The translations under genes were made by a program, and so were the position numbers. Below are positions 55,662 to 64,000 of a stretch of DNA of 64,000 bases, one piece after another. The DNA comes from Hydrogenophilales bacterium (GTDB taxonomy: Bacteria > Pseudomonadota > Gammaproteobacteria > Burkholderiales > Thiobacillaceae): assembly GCA_016703155.1 (NCBI GenBank), contig JADJCP010000006.1, positions 186,001-250,000 of the forward strand, read 5' to 3'. The notes beneath the pieces were generated by a model. It was not told the DNA's origin and ran no database searches. It was given only the letters and a program-made list of their open reading frames with translations. The first letter of the stretch is position 1, and the number at the start of each line of letters is the position of its first letter.

Positions 55662-56282
55662 ATGATGAAAAGCGCCACCACACAAGAAGTCTATTGCACG
55701 ACCCGTGAAGCCGCTCAGATGCTGGGGGTTTCCTTGCGCACCGTACAGTTATGGGTGGAAAGCGGAGTGCTCAGTGCTTGGAAGACGGATGGTGGGCACC
55801 GTCGCCTGCCCATGAGCGCGGTCAACGAACTTGTCCAGAAACGCATGGGAAAAAATCAATCTGGCGCGCCCGCCGCCGGTTTGTTCAATATCCTGGTTTT
55901 GGAAGACGACGAGGATATGGTCAGGCTTTATCAGATGACGATGTCAGCTTGGCAAATACCCATCCATGTCACCTTTGTTTCCAGTGTTTATGAAGCGCTG
56001 ATCGTGATCGGGCGAGGTGAGCCTGATCTGTTGATTACGGATCTGAAAATGCCGGGTGTCGACGGTTTCGAGATCATCAATCTGCTCCGTAACGACGAGG
56101 TTTTGCACAATCTGGACATTGTCGTCGTCACCGCCCTGAACCAGGCGGAAATCGAGGAACGCGGAAGTTTGCCGGCGGATATTACTGTCTTCACCAAGCC
56201 CGTGTCGTTCGATCAGTTGCAAGGCTATATCAAAGCCTGCCTCACCCACAGAAAGAGCATGGAGAGAAAAAATGGCGACTAA
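55662..56282 (+). CDS. MerR-type HTH fused to a receiver domain
   Basis: The 206-residue protein joins an excisionase/MerR-like helix-turn-helix (residues 9-60; CTTREAAQMLGVSLRTVQLW, GGHRRLPMSAV) to a receiver domain with D127 as phospho-acceptor (LLITDLKMPG) and K near 185. This order (HTH first, receiver last) is the reverse of usual response regulators. Inside the tad locus it probably controls pilus genes. The kinase is not in the locus; the 42.8-45.4 kb kinase is one candidate. Confidence 0.85.
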   Translation: MMKSATTQEVYCTTREAAQMLGVSLRTVQLWVESGVLSAWKTDGGHRRLPMSAVNELVQKRMGKNQSGAPAAGLFNILVLEDDEDMVRLYQMTMSAWQIPIHVTFVSSVYEALIVIGRGEPDLLITDLKMPGVDGFEIINLLRNDEVLHNLDIVVVTALNQAEIEERGSLPADITVFTKPVSFDQLQGYIKACLTHRKSMERKNGD

Positions 56283-56559
56283 AGCGTATGGGCCGATAGC
56301 TTGTTGCGCCGTGTGTACATTGTTCTTGGCCTATTCCGTCATTGCCGACGATGCTGGACCGAAACCCATGGTAATCGGCAGCGCCACGGAGGCCATCCTA
56401 ACGCTGCAACGCGAAGGTACACTTGCCGGCACGTTACAGCCCATCAGCGGTGAGGTAGCGGCGCGTTCCTACCAGCGCTATCTGGGCAGTTTCGCCAAAC
56501 CGATTCCCGAGTTCAACGAAACGGCAGGGCTGGTCAGCAAGCCGGAGACCAGCAAATAG
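56272..56559 (+). CDS. DUF3613 family Tad-associated protein
   Basis: The 95-residue secreted protein has a signal peptide (cleaved near VIADD) and the DUF3613 pattern: EAILTLQREG, a GEVAARSYQRYLGSF core and a KPIPEF end. Such proteins occur between tadD and tadG in several proteobacterial tad loci; role unknown. It overlaps the regulator gene by 11 nt. Confidence 0.85.
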   Translation: MATKAYGPIACCAVCTLFLAYSVIADDAGPKPMVIGSATEAILTLQREGTLAGTLQPISGEVAARSYQRYLGSFAKPIPEFNETAGLVSKPETSK

Positions 56560-56584
56560 CCCTAAGTACATTTATTGACAGGAG

Positions 56585-58237
56585 ATGCGTCGATTGCCCA
56601 AGCACTCCAGCGTAATCGCGATATCCGGTCAAACCGGGGCCATCAGCATCATGGCTGCCGCAGGCTTGGTGGCCGTGTTGGCAGCAGCCTTGCTGGTGGT
56701 GGATTTGGGCAGTCTTTTCTACACCAAGCGCCATCTTCAATCCGTCGCCGACACGACGGCCTTGTCCGCAGTCAACAACCTCAATTCAGCCAATGCAATA
56801 GCCCTCAACACGGCGAGTCTTAATGCCTTTCAAGTTCCCGGAGAGCATGGCAATACCTTGCAGGCGATCACGGGTCGATATGACTCACTGACCCGCAGCT
56901 TTGCCTCCGGGGCGGCCTTGACAGAACATAACGCCGTTCAGGTGAATGTAAGCAGCCAGCAGCCCTATTTTTTCATGCTTGGCAGTCGCGAGGTGACAGC
57001 TACCGCCACGGCTACTCGCGAGGATATTGCCGGACTTTCAGTTGGATCGGGTTTGCTCAATATCAACACCCAGCACTCGGCCTTGCTGAATGGCATTCTG
57101 GGCCAACTGCTGAATACTTCGCTGAATCTGAGCGCGGCCTTTTACCAAGGCTTGGCGAACGCCAGTATCCGTCTGATCGACCTGGTCAGAGCCGATGCTT
57201 CGGTTGGAACCGTGCAGGAACTGCTCGAAACGGAGATCGGTGTTGGAGACTTGCTCGACCTTACGGCAACCGCGCTCAGCCGCAGTGATATTGCCGCCGT
57301 GGACGCCCGCATCATTCAATCACTGCGCCTGTTGGCACTGGATATTCCCGGTGATTTGACGCTCCGGCTCGGCGATCTTATCGATACTTCCCTGGCACCA
57401 GGTGATGCCGCGGCGACTGCGGAAATCAACGTACTGCAACTGATTACGTTATCGGCACAGGTTGCTAAGCGCGACCACTTCCTGAATGTCCCGGTGTTGG
57501 GACTTGATTTACCAGGTTTGGTGACCCTCAACTTGGCGCTTTCGCTTATCGAGACGCCGAGCCTCGCCATCGGTCCACCGGGCCAGGATGCCCAAGGCAA
57601 CTGGCGTACCCGGGCACATACCGCGCAGCTTAGGCTGAAACTCGATCTAGTCGTGGGGGAACTGCTTGGTGGTTTGCTGAGGGTTCCCCTCTATCTAGAG
57701 ACTGCCGCTGGAGATGCCTGGCTAAAAAGTATTGACTGCCGCTCACCACGCGAAAACAGTGTGGTCACCATCGGAGCGAACTCCAGCGCTGTGCGAGCCT
57801 ATGTCGGCAACGTCAACCCGGAGGCCATGACTGATCGTACGGCCACGGCGACCGTAACCGAGGCGACCATACTAAACGTGCTCGGCTTGGTGAAGGTAAA
57901 TGCCCGGGCGGAAGCGAATCTACCGGGTGGCGGAGGCGATCTGGAGTTCACCGGCCCGTTTAATGGCCAAAATAGCCAGACGATTTCCGGTCTTGCGACG
58001 GCTGGCTTGATCAGCGGTCTGAGTGATTCGAAACGGCTGAATTTGGATGTCGAGCTGCTTGGAATTGGTCTTGGTTTGGACGAAGTGCTAAGCCCCTTAT
58101 TGAATCTACTTACACCCGTGTTTCAGGCGCTTGATGGCCTGCTCGCGCCGGTACTGTCCATCCTGGGCATCCAGCTCGGCTATGCCGACATCACCGCCTT
58201 CCACCTGACATGCGGCGCGCCTCGGTTAGTGCGTTGA
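56585..58237 (+). CDS. tadG: TadG-like Tad pilus protein
   Basis: The 550-residue protein starts with the TadG/TadE-type segment GQTGAISIMAAAGLVAVLAAALLVVD (one helix). A periplasmic region with TKRHLQSVADTTALSAVNNL follows, typical of the TadG/DUF2134 N-terminus, then long Leu-rich helical stretches. It closes the tad locus. TadG is needed for stable pilus assembly in other species; details vary. Confidence 0.88.
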   Translation: MRRLPKHSSVIAISGQTGAISIMAAAGLVAVLAAALLVVDLGSLFYTKRHLQSVADTTALSAVNNLNSANAIALNTASLNAFQVPGEHGNTLQAITGRYDSLTRSFASGAALTEHNAVQVNVSSQQPYFFMLGSREVTATATATREDIAGLSVGSGLLNINTQHSALLNGILGQLLNTSLNLSAAFYQGLANASIRLIDLVRADASVGTVQELLETEIGVGDLLDLTATALSRSDIAAVDARIIQSLRLLALDIPGDLTLRLGDLIDTSLAPGDAAATAEINVLQLITLSAQVAKRDHFLNVPVLGLDLPGLVTLNLALSLIETPSLAIGPPGQDAQGNWRTRAHTAQLRLKLDLVVGELLGGLLRVPLYLETAAGDAWLKSIDCRSPRENSVVTIGANSSAVRAYVGNVNPEAMTDRTATATVTEATILNVLGLVKVNARAEANLPGGGGDLEFTGPFNGQNSQTISGLATAGLISGLSDSKRLNLDVELLGIGLGLDEVLSPLLNLLTPVFQALDGLLAPVLSILGIQLGYADITAFHLTCGAPRLVR

Positions 58238-58381
58238 TCGAGTGGCCAGGGCGGGTGGCCGTGGAAAATTCTACGTCCCACGTCAGCTCCCGCCTTTGTC
58301 GGCAACAATCCTCATGCAAAATGAGGAGTCCATTTACGGATATTTTATATAGTTGCCGCTGGCAGCGCGAACAAGCGGACC

Positions 58382-58564
58382 AATCGAGATAACCCCTCGA
58401 CTCGCAGTCGGGTGGAACACATTTTACATATGATGAAGCGGCAGTTTGGCTATGCCAAGGTCTGCTACCGTGGGCTGGCGAAGAATACTGCTTGCGCAAT
58501 GGCCGTTATCGCGTTGAAAGATACCCTCATCGCGAGAGCGGTTTCACGGTGGCACTTGCCATAG
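58382..58564 (+). pseudogene. IS5-family transposase C-terminal remnant
   Basis: The plus-strand frame reads RVEHILHMMKRQFGYAKVCY, then RGLAKNTACAMAVIALKDTL. This matches the conserved end of IS5-family DDE transposases (VEHVF..KRQFG..K.RYRGLAKN). It begins without a start codon and ends at TAG 58562-58564. No inverted repeats or N-terminal part remain. It sits exactly between the tad locus and the oxidoreductase cluster. Confidence 0.75.
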
Positions 58565-58645
58565 GTCAATGACCGCGAAGATTTACACGAATAGCGTCCG
58601 GATGTTTTTTCCATCCGTCACACACTCTTCGCACCGAGCCCACCT

Positions 58646-59578
58646 ATGATTCAACCCGATACGCAATTCCATCCCGCCCCCAGCCCCTTCAACCCCGACG
58701 ACGAGTCGCTGTACCCGCGCTGGCGAGACGCGAAACTCAAGGACTATCCCACAAGCCTGGGCGATCTGGTGGTGGAGATTAACGACCCCCGTGCGCTCAC
58801 CGAGGCGGAGCATGCCGCACTGCTGGCGCGTTGCCGCAAGGCCAACATGGCCTTGTATGCCGGCAAAACAGGCGCCGATCCCGATCCGGAGATTCCGCTG
58901 TCCCTCGCCCGCCGCTTCGGTCTTCAGGACATCAACAAGAACTGGCTCGCCGACGAGACCGGCCTGACTTCGCTCACGGTCAGGGAGGAGGGGATCCGCC
59001 AGCACTACATCCCCTATACCAACCGCGTCATCCACTGGCATACCGACGGTTACTACAACACCGCCGACACGCAGATCCACGGCCTCAACCTGCACGTCGT
59101 GCAACAGGCCGCCAGCGGTGGCGAGAACGCCCTGATGGACCACGAGGTCGCCTACATCCTGTTGCGCGAAAAGAATCCCGACTACATCCGCGCCCTCATG
59201 GCGCCCAGGGTGATGACCATTCCGGCGCGCATCGACGAGGGCGGCACGGTCGGACGCCGGGAGGAGCCCGGTCCGGTGTTCGCCATCACCCCCGCCGGCA
59301 ACCTGCACATGCGCTACACCCTGCGCGCCCACAATGTCTTCTGGACCGACGACCCGGTCGCCGTCGAAGCGCTCGCCTATCTGCGCGCCATCCTCGAAAG
59401 CGATTCGCCCTATGTCTACCGGGGCCGTCTGGAATCCGGCATGGGCCTGGTGAGCAACAACGTGCTGCACGACCGCGCCGCCTTCACCGACGACGCCACG
59501 CACAAGCGTCATTACTACCGTGCACGCTATTTCGACCGCTTGGCGGGCACCGATGTGGCCGAGGTGTATGCGCTGTAA
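58646..59578 (+). CDS. TauD/TfdA-like Fe(II)/2-oxoglutarate-dependent oxygenase
   Basis: The 310-residue protein has the facial triad: H132 and D134 in HWHTDGYYN and a distal His near 275 in NVLHDRAAFTD, followed by an Arg-rich strand (HKRHYYRARYF) for the 2-oxoglutarate carboxylate. Oxidation of a small molecule or peptide by O2 is expected; the substrate is unknown. It starts a four-gene plus-strand cluster with radical SAM, amidotransferase and molybdopterin genes. Confidence 0.85.
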   Translation: MIQPDTQFHPAPSPFNPDDESLYPRWRDAKLKDYPTSLGDLVVEINDPRALTEAEHAALLARCRKANMALYAGKTGADPDPEIPLSLARRFGLQDINKNWLADETGLTSLTVREEGIRQHYIPYTNRVIHWHTDGYYNTADTQIHGLNLHVVQQAASGGENALMDHEVAYILLREKNPDYIRALMAPRVMTIPARIDEGGTVGRREEPGPVFAITPAGNLHMRYTLRAHNVFWTDDPVAVEALAYLRAILESDSPYVYRGRLESGMGLVSNNVLHDRAAFTDDATHKRHYYRARYFDRLAGTDVAEVYAL

Positions 59579-59738
59579 CACCCGCGTCGCGCGGCCACCC
59601 GTGCCGGAGACGGCCACCGGCTGGCCGCGCTTCGGCCCCATGGCCCCGCCCAAGACCGCCCCGCCCTAGAACGTCCGCTGAACTCATTGGACCCCGGCGC
59701 CCAGCCGGGTTGGATTGTTCCATTTCAGACGGACCGTC

Positions 59739-60920
59739 ATGACCCACCCTACCCTGGATTTCCACCCCTCCACCCAGCCGACCGCCCCCGTATCCGATCC
59801 GGACCCCATCGTCGGCGGCCGGGTCGAGCTGCAACTCCTCACCACCCTGAAGTGCAACCTCAAGTGCACCTACTGCTCCCTGGGCGTGGGCGACATGCTC
59901 GGTTCCCAGACCGAGCTCAAGTACGACATCGAGCAACTCGCGGCCTTCGTGGACAAGCACCTGAAGGGCAAGGAGGTATACGTCACCTTCTACGGCGGCG
60001 AGCCCACCCTGAACCGCGCCATGATGGAATCCGTGATGCGCCGCTTCCCGGAATTCCGCTTCCAGCTCCAGACCAACGGCACCCTGCTGGACGACCTGCC
60101 GGACTGGATGCTGGCGCGGCTCTCCAACATCCTGGTGTCCATCGACGGCGGCGAGGAAACCACCGATGGCTACCGGGGCCGGGGCATCTGGCGCCAGGTG
60201 ATCCGCAACCTGGACACGGTGCACCACAAGGTAGGCGGCACCATCACCGCCCGCGTCACCTGGGGCAACCCGGACACCACCTTCGAGGAACTGGACGAGT
60301 TGGCCACCTCCCTGGAAGCCATCGACTACCTGTACTGGCAGTTCGTGGCCGACGAGATGTACGCCGGCGACTCGGTGGAAAAGCGCAAGGCGGTGCTGGC
60401 GAAGCTGATCGACCGGTTCTTCGCCGCCACCGACACGCTCTACCCGCTGATCCCGGTGATGGGCATGGTTCGGAACAAGGTTCTGCCCAACCGCGGCCAG
60501 GAACTGTATACCGGGCTCACCCAGTGCCGGGTGTCCAGCCACCTCATCAACGTCATGCCCAACGGCGAGATCTACCCCTGCCCGGACATGATGTATGCCC
60601 ACCACATGAAGATGGGCGAGATCCAGGGCAACTGGCTGAAGAAGAGCCCTCTGCAACCGACGCCCGACATGCCTTGCGAGGGGTGCGAAGCCTTCTCTTG
60701 GTGCCGCCGCAACTGCATGAAAAATTTGTATCTCGGCTACGTGAAGAACGACCTGCGCTACCGCGCCGGCGTGGTGGAGCCGATCTGCGAGCTGATCCGC
60801 TTCATGGGACGGGAGATCGACCGCCACGACCCCCGCGCCTGGTTCGCGAGCCTCAGCGTGCCGGTGCGCCGCCGCCTGGTGGACAATGAGGTGTACGAGT
60901 ACGTCGAGATCATGCCCTGA
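59739..60920 (+). CDS. Radical SAM enzyme with SPASM-like C-terminus
   Basis: The start at 59739 (MTHPTLDFHPSTQP) gives 393 residues; a TTG 24 nt upstream is less likely. The [4Fe-4S] motif CNLKCTYC (C39, C43, C46) and YGGEPTLN are typical of radical SAM enzymes. C-terminal cysteines (YPCPDMM, CEGCEAFSWCRRNC) fit a SPASM-type auxiliary cluster domain. SPASM enzymes often modify peptides or mature other enzymes. No precursor peptide is seen nearby, so an enzyme-maturation role for a neighbour is possible. Confidence 0.88.
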   Translation: MTHPTLDFHPSTQPTAPVSDPDPIVGGRVELQLLTTLKCNLKCTYCSLGVGDMLGSQTELKYDIEQLAAFVDKHLKGKEVYVTFYGGEPTLNRAMMESVMRRFPEFRFQLQTNGTLLDDLPDWMLARLSNILVSIDGGEETTDGYRGRGIWRQVIRNLDTVHHKVGGTITARVTWGNPDTTFEELDELATSLEAIDYLYWQFVADEMYAGDSVEKRKAVLAKLIDRFFAATDTLYPLIPVMGMVRNKVLPNRGQELYTGLTQCRVSSHLINVMPNGEIYPCPDMMYAHHMKMGEIQGNWLKKSPLQPTPDMPCEGCEAFSWCRRNCMKNLYLGYVKNDLRYRAGVVEPICELIRFMGREIDRHDPRAWFASLSVPVRRRLVDNEVYEYVEIMP

Positions 60921-60950
60921 TGGGCGGCCTGAACCTATTGGGAGAACGAT

Positions 60951-61658
60951 ATGCCTACCCCCACCCGCCGCGTCTCGGCCATCCGCCATCTGGCCTTCGA
61001 GGACCTGGGCCTGTTGGGCAGCACCCTGGCCGCGCGCGGCTGGACCATCACCTATCACGAAGCCGGCCTGGATGACTTGGCCACGCCTTTGCGCGACGCC
61101 GACCTAGTGGTGATGCTGGGCGGCCCCATCGGCGTTTACGAAGCCGACCGCTACCCGTTTCTGAACGACGAGCTCGCGGCCTTGAGGGAACGTCTGGCCA
61201 AGCACCGCCCCACCCTGGGCATCTGCCTCGGCGCTCAGCTCATGGCCGCAGCCCTGGGGGCGCGGGTTTACCCCGGCGGACGCAAGGAACTCGGCTGGGG
61301 CGAGGTGAAGCTGACCGAGGCCGGCCACGCCTCGCCTCTCGCGCATCTGGCCGGCCGGCCGGTGCTGCACTGGCACGGCGACACCTTCGACCTGCCGACC
61401 GGCGCCACGCGGCTCGCCAGTACCGACGTCTACGAAAATCAGGCCTTCGCGGTGGGTACGCATGCCCTGGCCCTGCAATTCCACGTCGAGGCGGATTACC
61501 GGCGCATCGAGCAATGGCTGATCGGCCACACGGGGGAACTCTCCGCCGCCGGTATCGACATCCCGTCCTTGCGCGCCCAGAGCCGGGAAATCGGCCCTGG
61601 GCTCGACGCGGCGGCGCCGGCGCTGCTCGACGACTGGCTGGCGCGGCTGACCGGGTGA
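60951..61658 (+). CDS. Class I glutamine amidotransferase-like protein
   Basis: The 235-residue protein has the GATase1 triad: C92 in LGICLGAQ, and H178 and E180 in LQFHVEAD. It resembles stand-alone GMP-synthase-like amidotransferases that hydrolyse gamma-glutamyl compounds or supply ammonia. A ribosome binding site (GGGAG) precedes the ATG. It lies between the radical SAM and molybdopterin genes with short gaps. Confidence 0.9.
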   Translation: MPTPTRRVSAIRHLAFEDLGLLGSTLAARGWTITYHEAGLDDLATPLRDADLVVMLGGPIGVYEADRYPFLNDELAALRERLAKHRPTLGICLGAQLMAAALGARVYPGGRKELGWGEVKLTEAGHASPLAHLAGRPVLHWHGDTFDLPTGATRLASTDVYENQAFAVGTHALALQFHVEADYRRIEQWLIGHTGELSAAGIDIPSLRAQSREIGPGLDAAAPALLDDWLARLTG

Positions 61659-61689
61659 GCCGCGCCGCTCGCCATCCGCCGAAGTCGCC

Positions 61690-63998
61690 ATGAGCGTCGA
61701 ATCGCGCCGGGGCTATTGCGCCCTGTGCATCTCCCGCTGCGGCTGCGTGGGGCGCATCGAGGACGGTGTGCTGACCCGGGTCGATCCCGATCCGGAGCAC
61801 CCCACCGGCCGGGCCATCTGCGTCAAGGCCCGGGCGGCGCCCGAATCGATCTACGCCCCGGAGCGCATCCTCCACCCCATGCGGCGCACCCGGCCCAAGG
61901 GCGAGGCCGATCCGGGCTGGCGGCGCATCTCCTGGGACGAGGCCCTGGATCGGGTGGCGCAAAAGGCGCGCGCGGCCATCGAAGACCACGGCCCGCGAGC
62001 CCTGGCCTTCGGCGTGGCCACGCCGAGCGGCACGGCGGTGGCGGACAGTTTCGCCTGGATCCACCGTCTGGCTCACGCCCTGGAGAGCCCCAACCTGGTG
62101 TTCGCCACGGAGAACTGCAACTGGCACAAGGATTTTGCCCCCGTGTACACCTGGGGCGCGGGCATCGGCATGCCGGACTACGAAAACACCGGCTGCATGC
62201 TGCTCTGGGGGTTCAATCCGTCCACGTCGTGGCTGTCCCAGGCCACACGGGTACAACAGGCCCGCAAGCGCGGGGCCAGGCTGATCGTCGTGGACCCGCG
62301 CCGCGCGGGGCTGGCGGCTGGCGCCGACCTCTGGCTGCGGCCCAAGCCCGGCACCGACGCCGCCCTGGCTCTGGGTCTGGCCCATCTCCTGCTGGCCTCC
62401 GGGCGTATCGACAAGGATTTCGTCGCCAACTGGAGCGACGCCCCTTTCCTGGTGTCCGAGCCGGATGGGCGGGTGTTGACGGCGGCCGACCTGGCGGAAG
62501 GCGGCGATGCAAGCCGGCCATTGGCCTGGGATGAAGGCGCGGGGAGGGTGGTCGCCTGCCCCAGCCGACCCCCCAACTTCGGGTCGGAAGTCCGGCTTGC
62601 CCTGGACGGCCAGTTCACCGTGCCCACCCGGACAGGTCCGGTGGCCTGTCGCCCGGTGTTCGGCCTGCTGCGCGAACGCTGCCAGGATTGGCCGCCGGAA
62701 CGGGTCGAAGCGGCCACTGGCATCCCCGCCGTCCAGGTGGTCGCGGCGGCGGAGCTCATGGCGACCAGCGGCCCGGTATCCTTCTTCACCTGGACCGGCA
62801 CCTGCCAGCATGCCAACGCCACCCAGACGGGGCGCTGCCTCGCCGCCCTCCATGCCCTGACCGGCGGTCTGGACGCGCCGGGCGGCAACGTCTGGTTCGC
62901 CAAGCCCCCCGTGGCCGACATGGCCGGCTTCGACCTGGTGTCACCCGAGACCCGCCGCCTCAGCCTGGGCTTCGCCGAACGGCCCCATGGCCCACCCCAG
63001 AAAGGTTGGATCACTACCCGGGACCTGTTCCGCGCCATCGTCGAGGAAGACCCCTACCCGGTGCGCGCCTTCATCTCCTTCGGCGGCAACTTCCTGCTCT
63101 CCAAACCTAACACCCGTTTGCAGGAAGCGGCCCTGGCCAAACTGGATTTCTTCGCCCTGGCCGAATTGGTGGAAACCCCCACCGCCCGCCACGCCGATCT
63201 GCTCTTGCCGGTGTGCACCGCCTGGGAGCGGGAAGGCCTGCAGGCCGGCTTCCAGGTGGACGCGGCCGCCGAGGCGCGGGTCCAGTTGCGGCCGGCCTTC
63301 GTGCCGCCCCAGGAGAAAGCCGGTCCGATACCTGGATCGTCTTCGAGCTGGCCAAGCGCCTGGGCCTGGCAGACCGGTTTTTCGGCGGCGACCCCGAAGC
63401 CGGGCTGGCCGCCGTCCTGGCCCCCGCCGGCCTGACACCGGAGGCCCTGCGCGCCAGTCCGGGCGGGATCGACCTGCCCGCGAAGCGGGACCGACGGCAA
63501 TACCGGGACAAGGGCTTCGCCACGCCCAGCGGCCGGGTCGAATTCCACAGCGCCCGTCTGGCCGCCGCCGGCCTCGACCCGTTGCCCGCGGTCGTACCGC
63601 CGGCCTTCCAGGCCGATCCTGGATTTCCCCTTACCTTGACCACCGCCAAGTGGCCCCAGTACTGCCACAGCCAGCAGCGCCACCTGCCCTCCCTGCGCCG
63701 GCGCATGCCGGAACCCCTGGTGGAACTGCACCCGGACACGGCGGCGGCACGCGGCATTGGCGAAGGCGACTGGGTCCAGGTCGTCACCCGCCTGGGGAGC
63801 ATGGCCGCCCGGGCCAGCCTGGATGCCCATCTGGACCCCAGCGTGGTCTGCGCTCAATACGGCTGGTGGCAGTACCCGGACGGGGCCGGCGACACCAACC
63901 GGCTCATCGACGGCGAGTGTTTCGATCCCGTGGCGGGCTCGAACTGCCTGCGCCACTTCCCGTGCGAGGTCAGGCCGGCGCCGCCTGTATCGCCGTGA
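61690..63998 (+). pseudogene. Molybdopterin oxidoreductase (DMSO-reductase family), one frameshift
   Basis: Two frames join into about 769 residues. An N-terminal [4Fe-4S] motif (C10, C13, C17, C44) and the Mo-bisMGD domains (ENCNWHKDFAPVYTWGAG, VVDPRRAGLAAGAD, SFFTWTGTCQHANATQTGRC) lie in the first frame. The C-terminal dinucleotide-binding domain (LPSLRRRMPEPLVELHPDTA, CAQYGWWQYPDGAGDTNRL) lies in the second. The break near 63312 is one missing G in a short G run (CAGGAGAAAG). If corrected, it is a full enzyme, probably a dehydrogenase or transferase of unknown substrate. Confidence 0.85.
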
Positions 63999-64000
63999 CC

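Noticed and set aside
59484..61058. 524-codon minus-strand frame under the radical SAM and oxygenase genes
   Set aside because: High-GC shadow frame; the plus-strand genes have clear catalytic motifs and this one has none.
61240..62853. 537-codon minus-strand frame under the molybdopterin gene
   Set aside because: Shadow of a strongly supported plus-strand enzyme, with low-complexity Arg/Gly composition.

Overview
The window looks like a piece of a betaproteobacterial chromosome. The inference rests on the PFGI-1/SPI-7-type integrative conjugative element (ICE) backbone, the high-GC housekeeping-style genes at the right end, and the mix of Tad, Csu-type and LapA-type surface systems. No rRNA, tRNA or CRISPR array was seen, so the genus cannot be fixed.

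1-20.8 kb is one flank of an ICE, almost all on the minus strand. From the right it holds a replication/partition operon (parA, parB, DUF2857, STY4528 family, with ATGA overlaps), then TIGR03761, DUF3158 and a single-strand binding protein. An inserted, frameshifted amidohydrolase follows (8.6-10.2 kb). Next come STY4534/DUF3577, DUF3275, several small proteins, radC, a DUF6094 methyltransferase-like gene and an SF2 helicase that runs off the left edge. Eight of these genes carry a repeated structured leader whose last stem covers the ribosome binding site. Right of parA lie a TacA antitoxin, a broken TacT toxin, an IHF-alpha homologue and two helix-turn-helix regulators.

21.4-25.5 kb is a Csu-like chaperone-usher pilus operon (pilin, chaperone, usher, second pilin). 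25.7-39.9 kb is the most unusual region. A TolC/peptidase-ABC/HlyD type I exporter sits with a double-glycine-leader peptide and a cyclic-nucleotide-binding-domain protein on the minus strand. Divergent from it are a second double-glycine peptide with a near-identical leader and a glycine-zipper-like core, then a LapA-like RTX adhesin with about ten almost identical 393-bp repeats, then a small membrane protein. This resembles contact-dependent glycine-zipper bacteriocin (Cdz) loci placed beside a giant adhesin.

40.3-45.8 kb encodes a GGDEF-EAL protein, a multi-PAS histidine kinase and a receiver protein. 46.9-58.2 kb is a complete-looking Tad (Flp) pilus locus with a MerR-HTH/receiver regulator and a DUF3613 protein. 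The 21-58 kb stretch therefore reads as a surface-attachment island. An IS5-family transposase remnant (58.4-58.6 kb) separates it from a four-gene cluster: TauD-like dioxygenase, radical SAM/SPASM-like protein, class I glutamine amidotransferase and molybdopterin oxidoreductase.

A caution applies throughout. Several genes carry single-base frameshifts, many at G, C or A runs, and one adhesin repeat contains a G-rich scrambled stretch. Some apparent pseudogenes may therefore be sequencing or assembly errors.
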